Shown here: in pieces, positions 25,207 to 33,517 of the stretch | How the letters are laid out: every line of letters begins with the position of its first letter | Numbering within the stretch: position 1 is the first letter of the stretch | Assembly (NCBI GenBank): GCA_025459175.1 | Contig: JALORC010000075.1 | Coordinates: 1 to 34,465 of the forward strand | Length of the DNA: 34,465 bases | Direction of reading: 5' to 3' | Origin: Planctomycetota bacterium | Lineage (GTDB): Bacteria; Planctomycetota; UBA1135; UBA2386 | Translations under genes and position numbers: made by a program | The notes under the pieces: generated by a model | Seen by the model: the letters and a program-made list of their open reading frames with translations, nothing else | Told to the model about the DNA's origin: nothing | Database searches by the model: none

Positions 25207-25214
25207 TGGAGCTC

Positions 25215-25330
25215 TGAGGTAGCTGGTCTTGCCACCAGGCGGATCACGACCGGCCTGTTCAGGGCGGTGGCGATCCGCCGCAACATGGACAGGCAGTGCC
25301 CGCTGGAACGTTGCCCCGGCGCGGTCATGA
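25215..25330 (-). pseudogene. Possible C-terminal fragment of an XRE-type antitoxin
   Basis: The minus strand reads SMLRRIATALNRPVVIRLVA, which resembles the last helix and strand of HTH antitoxins (LRRIAxAL followed by a short hydrophobic strand). The DNA-binding helices would fall inside the helicase gene start and are missing. It is very short, so this is a tentative call. Confidence 0.3.
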
Positions 25331-25333
25331 TCC

Positions 25334-27115
25334 TTGCCCCGCCGCCGTCCCACCTTGCAGCTGTCGCTCGAACAACGCCTGCTCCGCCTGCTGTCCCGCG
25401 AGGAGCGCGACGAACAGCGCAACCATCGCGAACTGCGCGCGCAGCCGATCGAGCTGCGGGTGCTCGAGGGCGAGTGCATCCAGGGCGCGCGCTTCCTCGG
25501 CGAGGACGACGGCAGCTTCCGGTTCGCGGTCGCCGACAACGGCAGCAAGTTCCGCCCCGGCGATCCGCTGCTGGCCGGCGACGGCGTCGATCTCGAACGC
25601 ACCGTGCCGCTCGCCTGCGGTGGCTACGATGCGCAGCGCGGCGAACTGGTGTGCGAGCCGGATCCGTATGCGCGCAACACCGAGTTCGAGCTCGAGCCGG
25701 GCCGCGTCTACGTGCTCGACCGACGCCCGCTCGGGCTGCAGGGGCGGTTGCGCGACGCGGTGCTGGCGGCGTTCGCGTTCCCGATGCTGGCCAAGGTGCT
25801 GCACGGCGAGCACACGCTCGGCGCCGATGCCGGCCGGCTCGAGCGCGCGCGCGCGGCGCTGTCGGCGATGGGGCTCAACGAGGCGCAGGTGGCGGCCGGT
25901 GCGGCGGCGATCGCGACCGAGAGCCTCGCCCTCGTGCAGGGGCCGCCGGGCACCGGCAAGACGCGGTTGCTGGCGGCGGTGGTGGCAGCGCTGTGTGCGC
26001 GCACGTGTCGTGTCGCGCTGTGTGCGTTCACGCATCGGGCGGTCGGCAACGCGCTGCTGGCGATCCGGCGCCAGGCGCCGCAGATCCCGGTCTACAAGCT
26101 GGCGTCGTCGTCGAGCGACGACCACGACGAACTGCGTGCGGCCGGTGTGCTGATCGTCGACGCGCGGCGCGTGAAGCTGCCGGAGAAGGGTGCGGTGGTC
26201 GCCGGCACCTGCTACCAGCTGGCGAAGCTGCACGACCGCGAGCGCTTCCACTACACGGTGTTCGACGAGGCCGGGCAGCTGCCGATCCCGCACGCGCTGC
26301 CGGGCATGCTGCGCGCGCAGCGCTGGCTGTTCTTCGGCGACCACCGGCAGCTGCCGCCGGTGGTGGCGACCGCGCAGGCCGATCGCGAGGCCTCGATGTC
26401 GATCTTCGAGCACCTGCACACGCGCTACGGCTCGCACCTGTTGGACACGACCTATCGCCTCAACGACGACGTTTGCCGCGTCGTCAGCGACACCTTCTAC
26501 GACGGTCGGTTGCGGCCCGCCGCCGAGGTGGCCGGTCGGCGCATGCCGTTCCGACCCGGCGGCAGGCTCGATGAAGTGCTGGCGCCGGAGCCCGGTGTGG
26601 TCTGGCTGCGCATCGATCATCGGCAACCGGGTGCGCGTTCGCCGGAGGAGGCCAACGCGGTCGCCGATCTGGTCGAGGACCTGGTTCGCCACCACGGCGT
26701 GGCGCCGCGCGACATCGCGGTGATCGCGCCGTTCCGGGCCCAGGTGCGGTTGCTGCGCACGGCGATCCAGCACAAGGCGCTCGCCGATCTCGACGACCTG
26801 GTCGTCGACACCGTCGAACGCATCCAGGGCCAGGAACGCGAGGTGGTCGTCGTGTCGCTGACCGCCGGGGATCCCGCCGAATCGAAGGGGCGCGGCGCGT
26901 TCCACCTGTCGCTGAACCGCCTCAACGTCGCGCTGTCGCGCGCCCGCACCAAGGCGGTGCTGGTGGCGAGCAGTCACGCGTTCGCGGCGTTGCCGCACGA
27001 TGCCGGTGGTCTGCGCATGGCATCGCGCTGCAAGGAGCTGCGCGACCGCATGTTCGCGGTCGATCTGACCTGTCTCTACGTCGCGAACCACCGCGCGCCG
27101 AGCAGCCTGACATGA
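25334..27115 (+). CDS. SF1 helicase, UPF1/Dna2-like AAA domain
   Basis: 593 residues. Helicase motifs occur in order: Q-type and Walker A (GPPGTGKTRLL, 203-213), Ia (CAFTHRAVGNALL), II (VFDEAGQ), III (GDHRQLPPV), IV (TTYRLND), V (VERIQGQEREVVVVS) and VI (LNRLNVALSRARTKAVLV). The N-terminal 200 residues form a small beta-rich part. An in-frame TGA precedes TTG 25334, and no ATG occurs for about 150 codons, so the start is TTG or GTG; TTG 25352 is also possible. No nuclease domain is present. The protein should act on nucleic acid in DNA repair or RNA metabolism. It overlaps the next gene by ATGA. Confidence 0.88.
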   Translation: MPRRRPTLQLSLEQRLLRLLSREERDEQRNHRELRAQPIELRVLEGECIQGARFLGEDDGSFRFAVADNGSKFRPGDPLLAGDGVDLERTVPLACGGYDAQRGELVCEPDPYARNTEFELEPGRVYVLDRRPLGLQGRLRDAVLAAFAFPMLAKVLHGEHTLGADAGRLERARAALSAMGLNEAQVAAGAAAIATESLALVQGPPGTGKTRLLAAVVAALCARTCRVALCAFTHRAVGNALLAIRRQAPQIPVYKLASSSSDDHDELRAAGVLIVDARRVKLPEKGAVVAGTCYQLAKLHDRERFHYTVFDEAGQLPIPHALPGMLRAQRWLFFGDHRQLPPVVATAQADREASMSIFEHLHTRYGSHLLDTTYRLNDDVCRVVSDTFYDGRLRPAAEVAGRRMPFRPGGRLDEVLAPEPGVVWLRIDHRQPGARSPEEANAVADLVEDLVRHHGVAPRDIAVIAPFRAQVRLLRTAIQHKALADLDDLVVDTVERIQGQEREVVVVSLTAGDPAESKGRGAFHLSLNRLNVALSRARTKAVLVASSHAFAALPHDAGGLRMASRCKELRDRMFAVDLTCLYVANHRAPSSLT

Positions 27116-27393
27116 ACCAACCATCCCCGTCCCCGTCCCCGCTGCCGTTCTCGTTGCCCGCCGAGCTCGCCGGTTGGTACGGCACCGCGGCGATCCTCGG
27201 CGCCTACGCACTGTCGACCTTCGGGATACTCCGTACGGGAGATCGCTTGTACCAGGCCCTGAACCTGACCGGCGCCCTCGGCGTGGCCTGGGTCTGCTGG
27301 CGCAAGCGCACCTGGCAAGCGTTCTGGCTCGAGGCGATCTGGGCGGCAATCGCCCTGATCGCGCTCGTGCGCGGTCTGCTGGCGATCGACTGA
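27112..27393 (+). CDS. CBU_0592-type small membrane protein
   Basis: 93 residues with three hydrophobic helices. GWYGTAAILGAYALSTFG, YQALNLTGALGVAWVCWRK, WQAFWLEAIWAAIALIALV match the CBU_0592-like family. A Pro/Ser repeat (PSPSPSP) occupies residues 4-11. It is coupled to the helicase by ATGA. Function unknown. Confidence 0.8.
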   Translation: MNQPSPSPSPLPFSLPAELAGWYGTAAILGAYALSTFGILRTGDRLYQALNLTGALGVAWVCWRKRTWQAFWLEAIWAAIALIALVRGLLAID

Positions 27394-27474
27394 GGCGATG
27401 CGTACCGGGGCGTTGCGATCGCTGCTTCGAACGGCGCATTCACCTCCGCTGCGGCCCGACCCGATGCACGCCCA

Positions 27475-28623
27475 ATGCGCGCATATACGTCGCATTCCCA
27501 GGAACTAGAGGCGGTGGCGGCGGCGGCGGAGCTGATCGCCAAGAGCACGGAGCAGCTGCGGGGAGAGGAGCCGGTGGCTGCCTTCCTGTTCGCCAGCACC
27601 GAGTATGACCATCGGCAATTACTGGCCGCGCTGCACGCGCATTGGCCCGACCTGCCGTTGGTCGGTGGCACCACCGACGGCGCCATCTCCGGGTCGGGGT
27701 TCGCCCACGACTCGGTGCTGCTGACATTGCTGACCGGCGAGGGGCTGCGGGCGCGGGTCGGACTCGGCCGTTCGCTGAGCCAGGATCCGGCGCGCGCGGT
27801 GGCGGAGGCGCTGGCCAGCGTCGGGTCGAAGCCGAAGCTGTGCTGGACGGTGTTCGCGCCGACCAGCAACGCGACGGCGGTGGTGCGGCTGCTGCAGCTG
27901 GGAGTCGGCATCGAGTGCCCGGTGGTCGGCGGTCTCACCGGCGACCATCGTGCGTACTCGCGGATGGTCGAGTTCTGCGGTCGCGAGGTGCTGACCGACT
28001 CGCTGCCGGTGATGTTCCTCGAGGGCGATCTGCTGGTCGGCTGCGGCGTGGGCACCGGCTGGTTCCCGATCGGCGAGCCGAAGATCGTCACCCGGGCCAC
28101 CGACAACTGGGTGCACGAGATCGACGGGCGTCCGGCGCTGCAGATCTTCCAGGACTACTGGGGGGCGATCCCACCTTCTGACAGCCTCGGCGAGTACCCG
28201 CTGGCGGTGTTCCCGAACGGGGCGGACGGCGACTACCACCTGCGCGCGGTGCTCGACGCCGACCGCACGAACGGCAGCCTGCGGGTGGCCGGCGAGGTGC
28301 TGCAGGGGGCGGTGATCCGGCTGACCGAGGTGGTGCAAGACGGCATCCTGGCCGGCTCGTGGACCTCGGCATCGAACGCGATCGCTGCCTACCCAGGTCG
28401 CGATCCGCAGATCGCGTTCGTGTTCAGCTGCGCCGCCCGCAAGTGGGTGCTCGGCACCAAGGCCGAGACCGAGATCGAGCATTTGCGCTCGGCATTCGCC
28501 GGTGCCGGCATCGTGCCGGCGTTCGCCGGTGGCTACTGCTTCGGCGAGATCGCGCCTGTGCGCCCGAACCATCCGAGCGAGTTCCACAACGAGACCTGCG
28601 TCACGGTGATCCTCGGCCAATGA
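27475..28623 (+). CDS. FIST-domain sensor protein
   Basis: 382 residues. The N-terminal half has the FIST_N pattern (VAAFLFASTEYDHRQLL, LPLVGGTTDGAIS, CPVVGGLTGDHR) and the C-terminal half FIST_C (VHEIDGRPALQIFQDYWG, VLQGAVIRLTEVVQDGIL, AFVFSCAARKWVLGTK, FAGGYCFGEIAPV). FIST proteins are predicted ligand sensors, possibly for amino acids, and are often encoded with signalling proteins. This one overlaps the next gene, a hybrid kinase, by ATGA. It has no membrane segment, so the signal is probably cytoplasmic. The start lacks a clear Shine-Dalgarno. Confidence 0.88.
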   Translation: MRAYTSHSQELEAVAAAAELIAKSTEQLRGEEPVAAFLFASTEYDHRQLLAALHAHWPDLPLVGGTTDGAISGSGFAHDSVLLTLLTGEGLRARVGLGRSLSQDPARAVAEALASVGSKPKLCWTVFAPTSNATAVVRLLQLGVGIECPVVGGLTGDHRAYSRMVEFCGREVLTDSLPVMFLEGDLLVGCGVGTGWFPIGEPKIVTRATDNWVHEIDGRPALQIFQDYWGAIPPSDSLGEYPLAVFPNGADGDYHLRAVLDADRTNGSLRVAGEVLQGAVIRLTEVVQDGILAGSWTSASNAIAAYPGRDPQIAFVFSCAARKWVLGTKAETEIEHLRSAFAGAGIVPAFAGGYCFGEIAPVRPNHPSEFHNETCVTVILGQ

Positions 28624-29942
28624 GCGACGGGCGGACCAGCGACGACATCAGCGAACTGGCGCAGCTCCGCCGCGAGCTCGCCATCGTCAAGCGTCAGTTG
28701 GTCCAGACCCAGCGCGTCGCCGAGACCTCGGAGAAGATCACCGAGCAGAGCAAGCGGGCGATGCTGCGCACCAATGCCGACCTGCAGCGGCTGGTCGGCG
28801 AGTTGCGCAGCGCCAAGGTGCGAGCCGAGGATGCCACCGAGGCGAAGAGTCGCTTCCTCGCGGTGATGACGCACGAACTGCGCACGCCGCTGCACGGCAT
28901 GATAGGCAGCGCCGACCTGTTGCTGAGCACCGGGCTCACCGACCAACAGGCCGAACTCGTGCAGCTGCTGCGGCGTTCCGGTGCTTCGCTGCTGACCATC
29001 GTCAACGACATCCTCGACTACTCCCGCATCGAGGCGGGCATGATGCAACTGGAGTCGTTGCCGTTCGTGCTCCCCGACTGCGTGCGGGAGGTGCTCGACC
29101 TGCAGCTGAGTGCCATGGCCGATGGCCGTCTACGCGTTCGCTGCGAACTCGACCCCGCGCTGCCGGCGGCAGTGCGCGGCGACGAGGGGCGCCTGCGGCA
29201 GGTGCTCAACAATCTGGTCAACAACGCGATCAAGTTCACCGCCGCCGGCGAAGTGGTGGTCGGCGTGGCGCCGGCGGGTCCACCCGACCTGGTGCGGTTC
29301 ACGATCCGCGACACCGGGGTCGGCATCGCCGCCGAGGCGATGCCGCGGCTGTTCCAGGCCTTCGTGCAGGAGGATGCCAGTACCACGCGTCGCTTCGGCG
29401 GCACCGGGCTCGGGCTCGCCATCTGCAGACGACTGGTGCAGCTGATGGGCGGCGAGATCACGGCTACCAGCGAACCGGGCCGCGGCTCGGTGTTCACGTT
29501 CACGTGCAAGCTGACGGCGGCACCCGCGGCGAAGCCGGTAGAGACGGCGCCGAGTCCGCAACCGGTGTTCGCCGGCAAGCGAGTGCTGATCGTCGACGAC
29601 CACGATGCCAATCGCCTGCTGATGCACCGCATGCTCGAGCGACTGGGATGCGAGGCCGAACAGGTCGCCGACGGCGTGCAGGCGGTGAAGCGCCTCGCCG
29701 AGGAGGACTTCGCGGTCGTGCTGATGGACTGCAGTATGCCGGTCATGGACGGCTACGAGGCGACGCGGCAGGTCCGGCAGGGCTCCGGCGCGCGCGCCAA
29801 GGTGCCGATTCTCGCCCTGACCGCGAACGCGCTGCCCGAGGACCGCCAGCGCTGCCTCGACGCCGGCATGGACGGCTACCTCAGCAAGCCGGTGCGCCTC
29901 GGTGTGCTGCAGGCAGAGCTGGCGCGGGTGCTCGGTCGCTGA
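28620..29942 (+). CDS. Hybrid histidine kinase (HisKA-HATPase-receiver)
   Basis: 440 residues. An N-terminal coiled coil (residues about 10-75) leads into the H box HELRTPLHGM with phosphorylated H85. The HATPase domain has LNNLVNNAIKF (N box), IRDTGVGI (G1) and GGTGLGLAICRRLV (G2). The receiver (about 320-440) has VDD, phosphoacceptor D370 in LMDCSMPVMDG and K423 in SKP. No membrane helix or sensor domain is present, which fits input from the FIST protein encoded directly upstream (ATGA overlap). No HPt protein or response regulator with an output domain is next to it. Confidence 0.92.
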   Translation: MSDGRTSDDISELAQLRRELAIVKRQLVQTQRVAETSEKITEQSKRAMLRTNADLQRLVGELRSAKVRAEDATEAKSRFLAVMTHELRTPLHGMIGSADLLLSTGLTDQQAELVQLLRRSGASLLTIVNDILDYSRIEAGMMQLESLPFVLPDCVREVLDLQLSAMADGRLRVRCELDPALPAAVRGDEGRLRQVLNNLVNNAIKFTAAGEVVVGVAPAGPPDLVRFTIRDTGVGIAAEAMPRLFQAFVQEDASTTRRFGGTGLGLAICRRLVQLMGGEITATSEPGRGSVFTFTCKLTAAPAAKPVETAPSPQPVFAGKRVLIVDDHDANRLLMHRMLERLGCEAEQVADGVQAVKRLAEEDFAVVLMDCSMPVMDGYEATRQVRQGSGARAKVPILALTANALPEDRQRCLDAGMDGYLSKPVRLGVLQAELARVLGR

Positions 29943-30015
29943 CGCGGCCCGGCGACGCCATGGTCCGTACGGTTACTTGACGCCGTGGCCGCAGACGGTC
30001 GCATGGCCGCCCTTC

Positions 30016-31290
30016 ATGTGGACCACTGCTGCTGCCGCTGTCGCCAGGATCGTCTCGGGCAATCGTGTGTTCGTGCACGGTGGGGCCGCCACCCCGACGG
30101 TGCTGTTGCAGGCGTTGGCGGCGCGGGCCGCCGAACTGCGCGGCGTCGAACTGGTGCACCTGCACACCGAGGGGGATGCCCCGTGTGCGGCGCCGGGTCT
30201 CGCCGACAGCTTCCACACCAACGCGCTGTTCCTCGGCGCCAACATCCGCGACGCGGTCGCGCGCGGCGATGCCGACTACGTGCCGGCCTTCCTCAGTGAG
30301 ATGCCGGCATTGTTCCGGCAGCGGGTGCTGCCGCTCGACGTGGCATTGGTGCACGTGTCGCCGCCCGACCGCCACGGTTACTGCTCCCTCGGCACCTCGG
30401 TCGACATCGCGCGTGCGGCGGTCGATTCGGCCCCGCTGGTGATCGCCCAGGTCAACCCACGCATGCCGCGCACGCACGGCGACGGGCTGGTGCACCGCAG
30501 CCGGTTCGCGGCCGCGGTCGAGGTCGACACGCCGTTGCCCGAGCACGGTCATGGCGAGGCCGGTGCCGAGGAACGGGCGATCGGTCGCCACACCGCGGCG
30601 CTGGTCGAGGACGGCGCGACGCTGCAGATGGGCATCGGCACGATCCCCGATGCGGTGCTGGCAGCGCTCGACGGCCACCGGGACCTCGGCGTGCACACCG
30701 AGATGTTCTCGGACGGCGTGCTGCGTCTGGTCGAACGCGGCGTCATCACCGGGCGCCAGAAGAAGGTGCACCCGGGCAAGCTGGTCGCCGGCTTCGCGAT
30801 GGGCACCCGCAGGCTCTACGACTTCCTCGACGACAACCCGCAGGTGGCGATGCTGGACATCAGCTACGTCAACGACCCGGGCGTGATCCGACGCAACCCG
30901 AAGGTGGTCGCGATCAACAGCGCCATCGAGATCGACCTGACCGGACAAGTCTGCGCCGATTCGATCGGCACGAAGATGTGGTCGGGCGTCGGCGGGCAGA
31001 TGGACTTCCTGCGCGGCGCGTCGTTGTCGCCGGGTGGCAAACCGATCCTGGCCCTGCCGTCGCAGACCGGCAGGGGCATCTCGCGCATCACGCCGATGCT
31101 GAAGCCGGGTGCCGGCGTGGTGACGACGCGCGCCCACGTGCACTGGGTGGTCACCGAGTTCGGTGCCGTCGATCTGCGCGGCAAGAACCTGCGGCAGCGC
31201 GCCAAGGCGCTGATCTCGATCGCGCACCCGGACCATCGGGAAGCGCTCGAACGGGCCGCGATCGAGCGCTTCCGGAAGCTGCCCGATTGA
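30016..31290 (+). CDS. Acetyl-CoA hydrolase / CoA-transferase (4-hydroxybutyrate CoA-transferase-like)
   Basis: 424 residues from ATG 30016. Landmarks are SGNRVFVHGGAATPTVLLQA near the N-terminus, HVSPPDRHGYCSLGTSVD, LQMGIGTIPDAVL, LGVHTEMFSDGVLRL, KIHPGK-like KKVHPGK, and the C-terminal GVVTTRAHVHWVVTEFG. E229 in HTEMFSD is the expected residue forming the glutamyl-CoA intermediate in this family. The reaction is transfer of CoA between acyl-CoA and a carboxylate, or hydrolysis. There is no Shine-Dalgarno before 30016, and TTG 29977 in the same frame is an alternative start. It is 73 bp after the kinase gene. Confidence 0.88.
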   Translation: MWTTAAAAVARIVSGNRVFVHGGAATPTVLLQALAARAAELRGVELVHLHTEGDAPCAAPGLADSFHTNALFLGANIRDAVARGDADYVPAFLSEMPALFRQRVLPLDVALVHVSPPDRHGYCSLGTSVDIARAAVDSAPLVIAQVNPRMPRTHGDGLVHRSRFAAAVEVDTPLPEHGHGEAGAEERAIGRHTAALVEDGATLQMGIGTIPDAVLAALDGHRDLGVHTEMFSDGVLRLVERGVITGRQKKVHPGKLVAGFAMGTRRLYDFLDDNPQVAMLDISYVNDPGVIRRNPKVVAINSAIEIDLTGQVCADSIGTKMWSGVGGQMDFLRGASLSPGGKPILALPSQTGRGISRITPMLKPGAGVVTTRAHVHWVVTEFGAVDLRGKNLRQRAKALISIAHPDHREALERAAIERFRKLPD

Positions 31291-31332
31291 TCCGATTCGG
31301 TCGCACCCTGCCCGAGCTCGGGTCGCAGGCGA

Positions 31333-31791
31333 TCAGGCCTGGGTCCGGCGCAGCACGAAGTGATCGCGCTGCACCTTGTCGCCGCCGGGCTCGGGGATCG
31401 ACCAGTGACCGCGCAGCACCTTGCCGTCGTCGTCGAGGGTGCCGACGTAGTGCACCTGGTGCCCGGGGAACTCGAACTGCAGCGGGCCGCGGTCGGGGAC
31501 CCAGACGTTGGTGGTCGCCTTGCCGCGATAGCTCTTCACGAACACGACCCGGTGGCCTTCGACCTCGCCCTCGACGGTCGAGTCGGACGGCAGCGTCGAC
31601 AGCATGTCGACCTCGGTCGGCGCGCCGTTCTCGGTCTGCACCTTGGCGCGCCCGGCCAGGATCGTCGAGCTGTCCTGCATGTTGCCGACGAACGACTGAC
31701 CGCGCTGCACCACCCGCATCGTGATGCCGTGGCGGCCTCCACTTTGCTGATAGTGACCTTGCCAGGTGCCGGTCAGGTCGAACGGACGCAT
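31333..31791 (-). CDS. Hypothetical beta-rich soluble protein
   Basis: 152 residues from ATG 31791 (MRPFDLTGTWQG). A longer frame starts at 31926 but would overlap the upstream gene with low-quality sequence. GTWQGHY followed by alternating strands (ITMRVVQRGQSFVGN, VVFVKSYRG, LQFEFPGHQVHYVGTLD, LRGHWSIP) looks like a small beta barrel or lipocalin-like fold, perhaps a ligand binder. No signal peptide. It lies 32 bp after the APH/ATPase gene and is probably in its operon. Confidence 0.7.
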   Translation of the reverse strand: MRPFDLTGTWQGHYQQSGGRHGITMRVVQRGQSFVGNMQDSSTILAGRAKVQTENGAPTEVDMLSTLPSDSTVEGEVEGHRVVFVKSYRGKATTNVWVPDRGPLQFEFPGHQVHYVGTLDDDGKVLRGHWSIPEPGGDKVQRDHFVLRRTQA

Positions 31792-31823
31792 GCCCACAGC
31801 ATGCAAATGGCACGCCGGGTCCG

Positions 31824-33419
31824 TCAATGGCCCGGTACCGATGGCATCGGCAATGACAGCAGCGACTGCAGCACGAGGTGCACCAGAGTCGCCGTCGGAT
31901 TCCCGCCGTCGACGTCGACCCGCCACGGGATCTCGTCACCGGGTGCTTCGAACCGCGCGTGCAAGGCGCCGGTCACCGCCTCGTCGGCGTCGCTGGTGCG
32001 GCGCGGGTCGGCTGCGCGCTGCCGGGCGCGGGTGCGCGCGGTCTCGGCGTCGACGGTGACATGCACGAGCACGAGTCGGCAACCAGCCGCGGCGGCGGGG
32101 GCGAGCAGCTCTCGGCGGTGGGCGATTGTCGGGAAGTTGCCGTCGAGCAGCACGACCGGCTCGCCGCGGTTCGTCGCGGCGATCGCGCGCGCCAGCACTT
32201 CGCGGTAGGTCCGCTGCGAGAACTCGGCGGTGTAGTGCTCGGGCCGGCCCCGCTCGGTCGGAGCGAGCCCCGCGAGTTCCCTGCGCACCGGGTCGGTGCC
32301 GATCGCCGGCCACGACGCGACCGCGGCCAGGGCCTGTACCAACGTCGACTTGCCGCAGGCCGGCGGCCCACAGACCACGATCCACAGCGGCGCACCGGCT
32401 TCGAGCAGCAGCGCCGCGGCGAGTTCGAGGTGTCGCACGGCGGAGCGCGCCGAGCGTTCCCGGTCGCCGGACGACTGCTCGGACTCGGCCGCCGCGAACG
32501 CCGCCACCTTGCCGCGCACCATCGCCCGATAGCTCGCCAACGTCGGCAGCAGCGACGGCAATTCGGCATCGCCACGCGCGCTCGTGTAGGCGCGCACGAA
32601 CGCGGTCGCCAGCGCCGGCGCGCCGCGATAGCGCAGGTCCATGACCAGGAACGCGATCTCGGTCGCGACGTCGCCGATGCGGAACCGCGGCTCGAACTCG
32701 ATGCAGTCGTAGATCGTCGGCGGCTCCGTCATGCACACGTTGCGCGCGTGCAGGTCGCCGTGGCCGTCCTTGACGTGCCCGCTGGCGGCGCGCGCCAGCA
32801 GCCGCGGCAGCAGCGCCGCGAACGCCGGCGCCGAGGCCGCCGCCGCCGCCGCGAGCAGCGGCGGTGGCAGCAGCGGCTTCGGCATCGCCTGCAGTTCGCG
32901 GAAGTTCGCCGCCGCGAACTCGACCAGCGCCGGCGCCGTCGCCATCGCGGTCGCCATCGGCACCGGCTCGCTGCCGGCGTGGAACGCGGCCACCTGCCGC
33001 GCCAGCGCCTCGATCTCCGCCGCGGTCACGGCACCGTGCGCCAGCAGCTCGTCGAGCATGCGTTCCTGCGGCAGCCGGCGCATCACCACGGCGGTGTCGA
33101 GGTCCGCGGCGCCGTCGTCGTCACCGAGCGCCGCGAAGCGCACGCCGCCGTTCGCGGTGCGTCGCAGGGCCGCGGTGCCGAGATAGGTGTCGGAGCACAG
33201 CCGTCGGTTGAGCCGCACTTCGTCGCGGCACGCCTGCCGTCGCGCGGCCAAGGTCGTGAAGTCGACGAACGGCAGCGCGATCGCCTTCTTCAGCTTGTAG
33301 ACCAGGTCGCCGGCCAGACACACGATCGACAGGTGCGTCTGCAGCACCTGGACCGCGGCCGGCGCGTGCGGGTAGCACGCGGCTTCGCCGAGCCGCGCCA
33401 GCTCGTCGAGGCCGCTCAC
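31824..33419 (-). CDS. Bifunctional aminoglycoside phosphotransferase-like / ATP-binding kinase
   Basis: 531 residues with a GTG start. Residues 1-300 are APH-like: VYKLKKA (nucleotide lysines near 42-45), HGDLHARN (220-227, catalytic Asp222) and IYDCIEF (D238). Residues about 345-531 are a P-loop kinase with Walker A GPPACGKST (351-359) and LVHVTVDAETARTRARQR. The combination is a known bacterial architecture with unknown substrate; drug resistance should not be assumed. The GTG overlaps the stop of the 33-codon gene upstream (GTGA). Confidence 0.88.
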   Translation of the reverse strand: MSGLDELARLGEAACYPHAPAAVQVLQTHLSIVCLAGDLVYKLKKAIALPFVDFTTLAARRQACRDEVRLNRRLCSDTYLGTAALRRTANGGVRFAALGDDDGAADLDTAVVMRRLPQERMLDELLAHGAVTAAEIEALARQVAAFHAGSEPVPMATAMATAPALVEFAAANFRELQAMPKPLLPPPLLAAAAAASAPAFAALLPRLLARAASGHVKDGHGDLHARNVCMTEPPTIYDCIEFEPRFRIGDVATEIAFLVMDLRYRGAPALATAFVRAYTSARGDAELPSLLPTLASYRAMVRGKVAAFAAAESEQSSGDRERSARSAVRHLELAAALLLEAGAPLWIVVCGPPACGKSTLVQALAAVASWPAIGTDPVRRELAGLAPTERGRPEHYTAEFSQRTYREVLARAIAATNRGEPVVLLDGNFPTIAHRRELLAPAAAAGCRLVLVHVTVDAETARTRARQRAADPRRTSDADEAVTGALHARFEAPGDEIPWRVDVDGGNPTATLVHLVLQSLLSLPMPSVPGH

Positions 33420-33517
33420 GGCAACATGCCCAGCGCGAGGTACCCGAGATAGAGCAGGATGCCGAGCAGCAGGCCAAGCGCCACCACCCGCAGCGCATGG
33501 CCGAGCGGCCGGTTCAC
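33416..33517 (-). CDS. 33-residue single-pass membrane miniprotein
   Basis: A GTG at 33517 overlaps the ligA stop (GTGA), and the TGA at 33416 overlaps the GTG of the next gene (GTGA again). The product starts VNRPLGHALR, continues with a hydrophobic helix (VVALGLLLGILLYLGYLAL) and ends GMLP. The tight fit at both ends and the basic-then-hydrophobic layout support a real gene. Function unknown; it may be a small membrane protein of the same operon. Confidence 0.6.
   Translation of the reverse strand: MNRPLGHALRVVALGLLLGILLYLGYLALGMLP

Noticed and set aside
25325..27439. A 704-codon minus frame opposite the helicase
   Set aside because: The plus strand carries all SF1 motifs; the antisense has none.
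31824..33419. Reading the APH domain as an antibiotic-resistance gene
   Set aside because: This APH plus P-loop kinase architecture is widespread and of unknown substrate; nothing here supports resistance.
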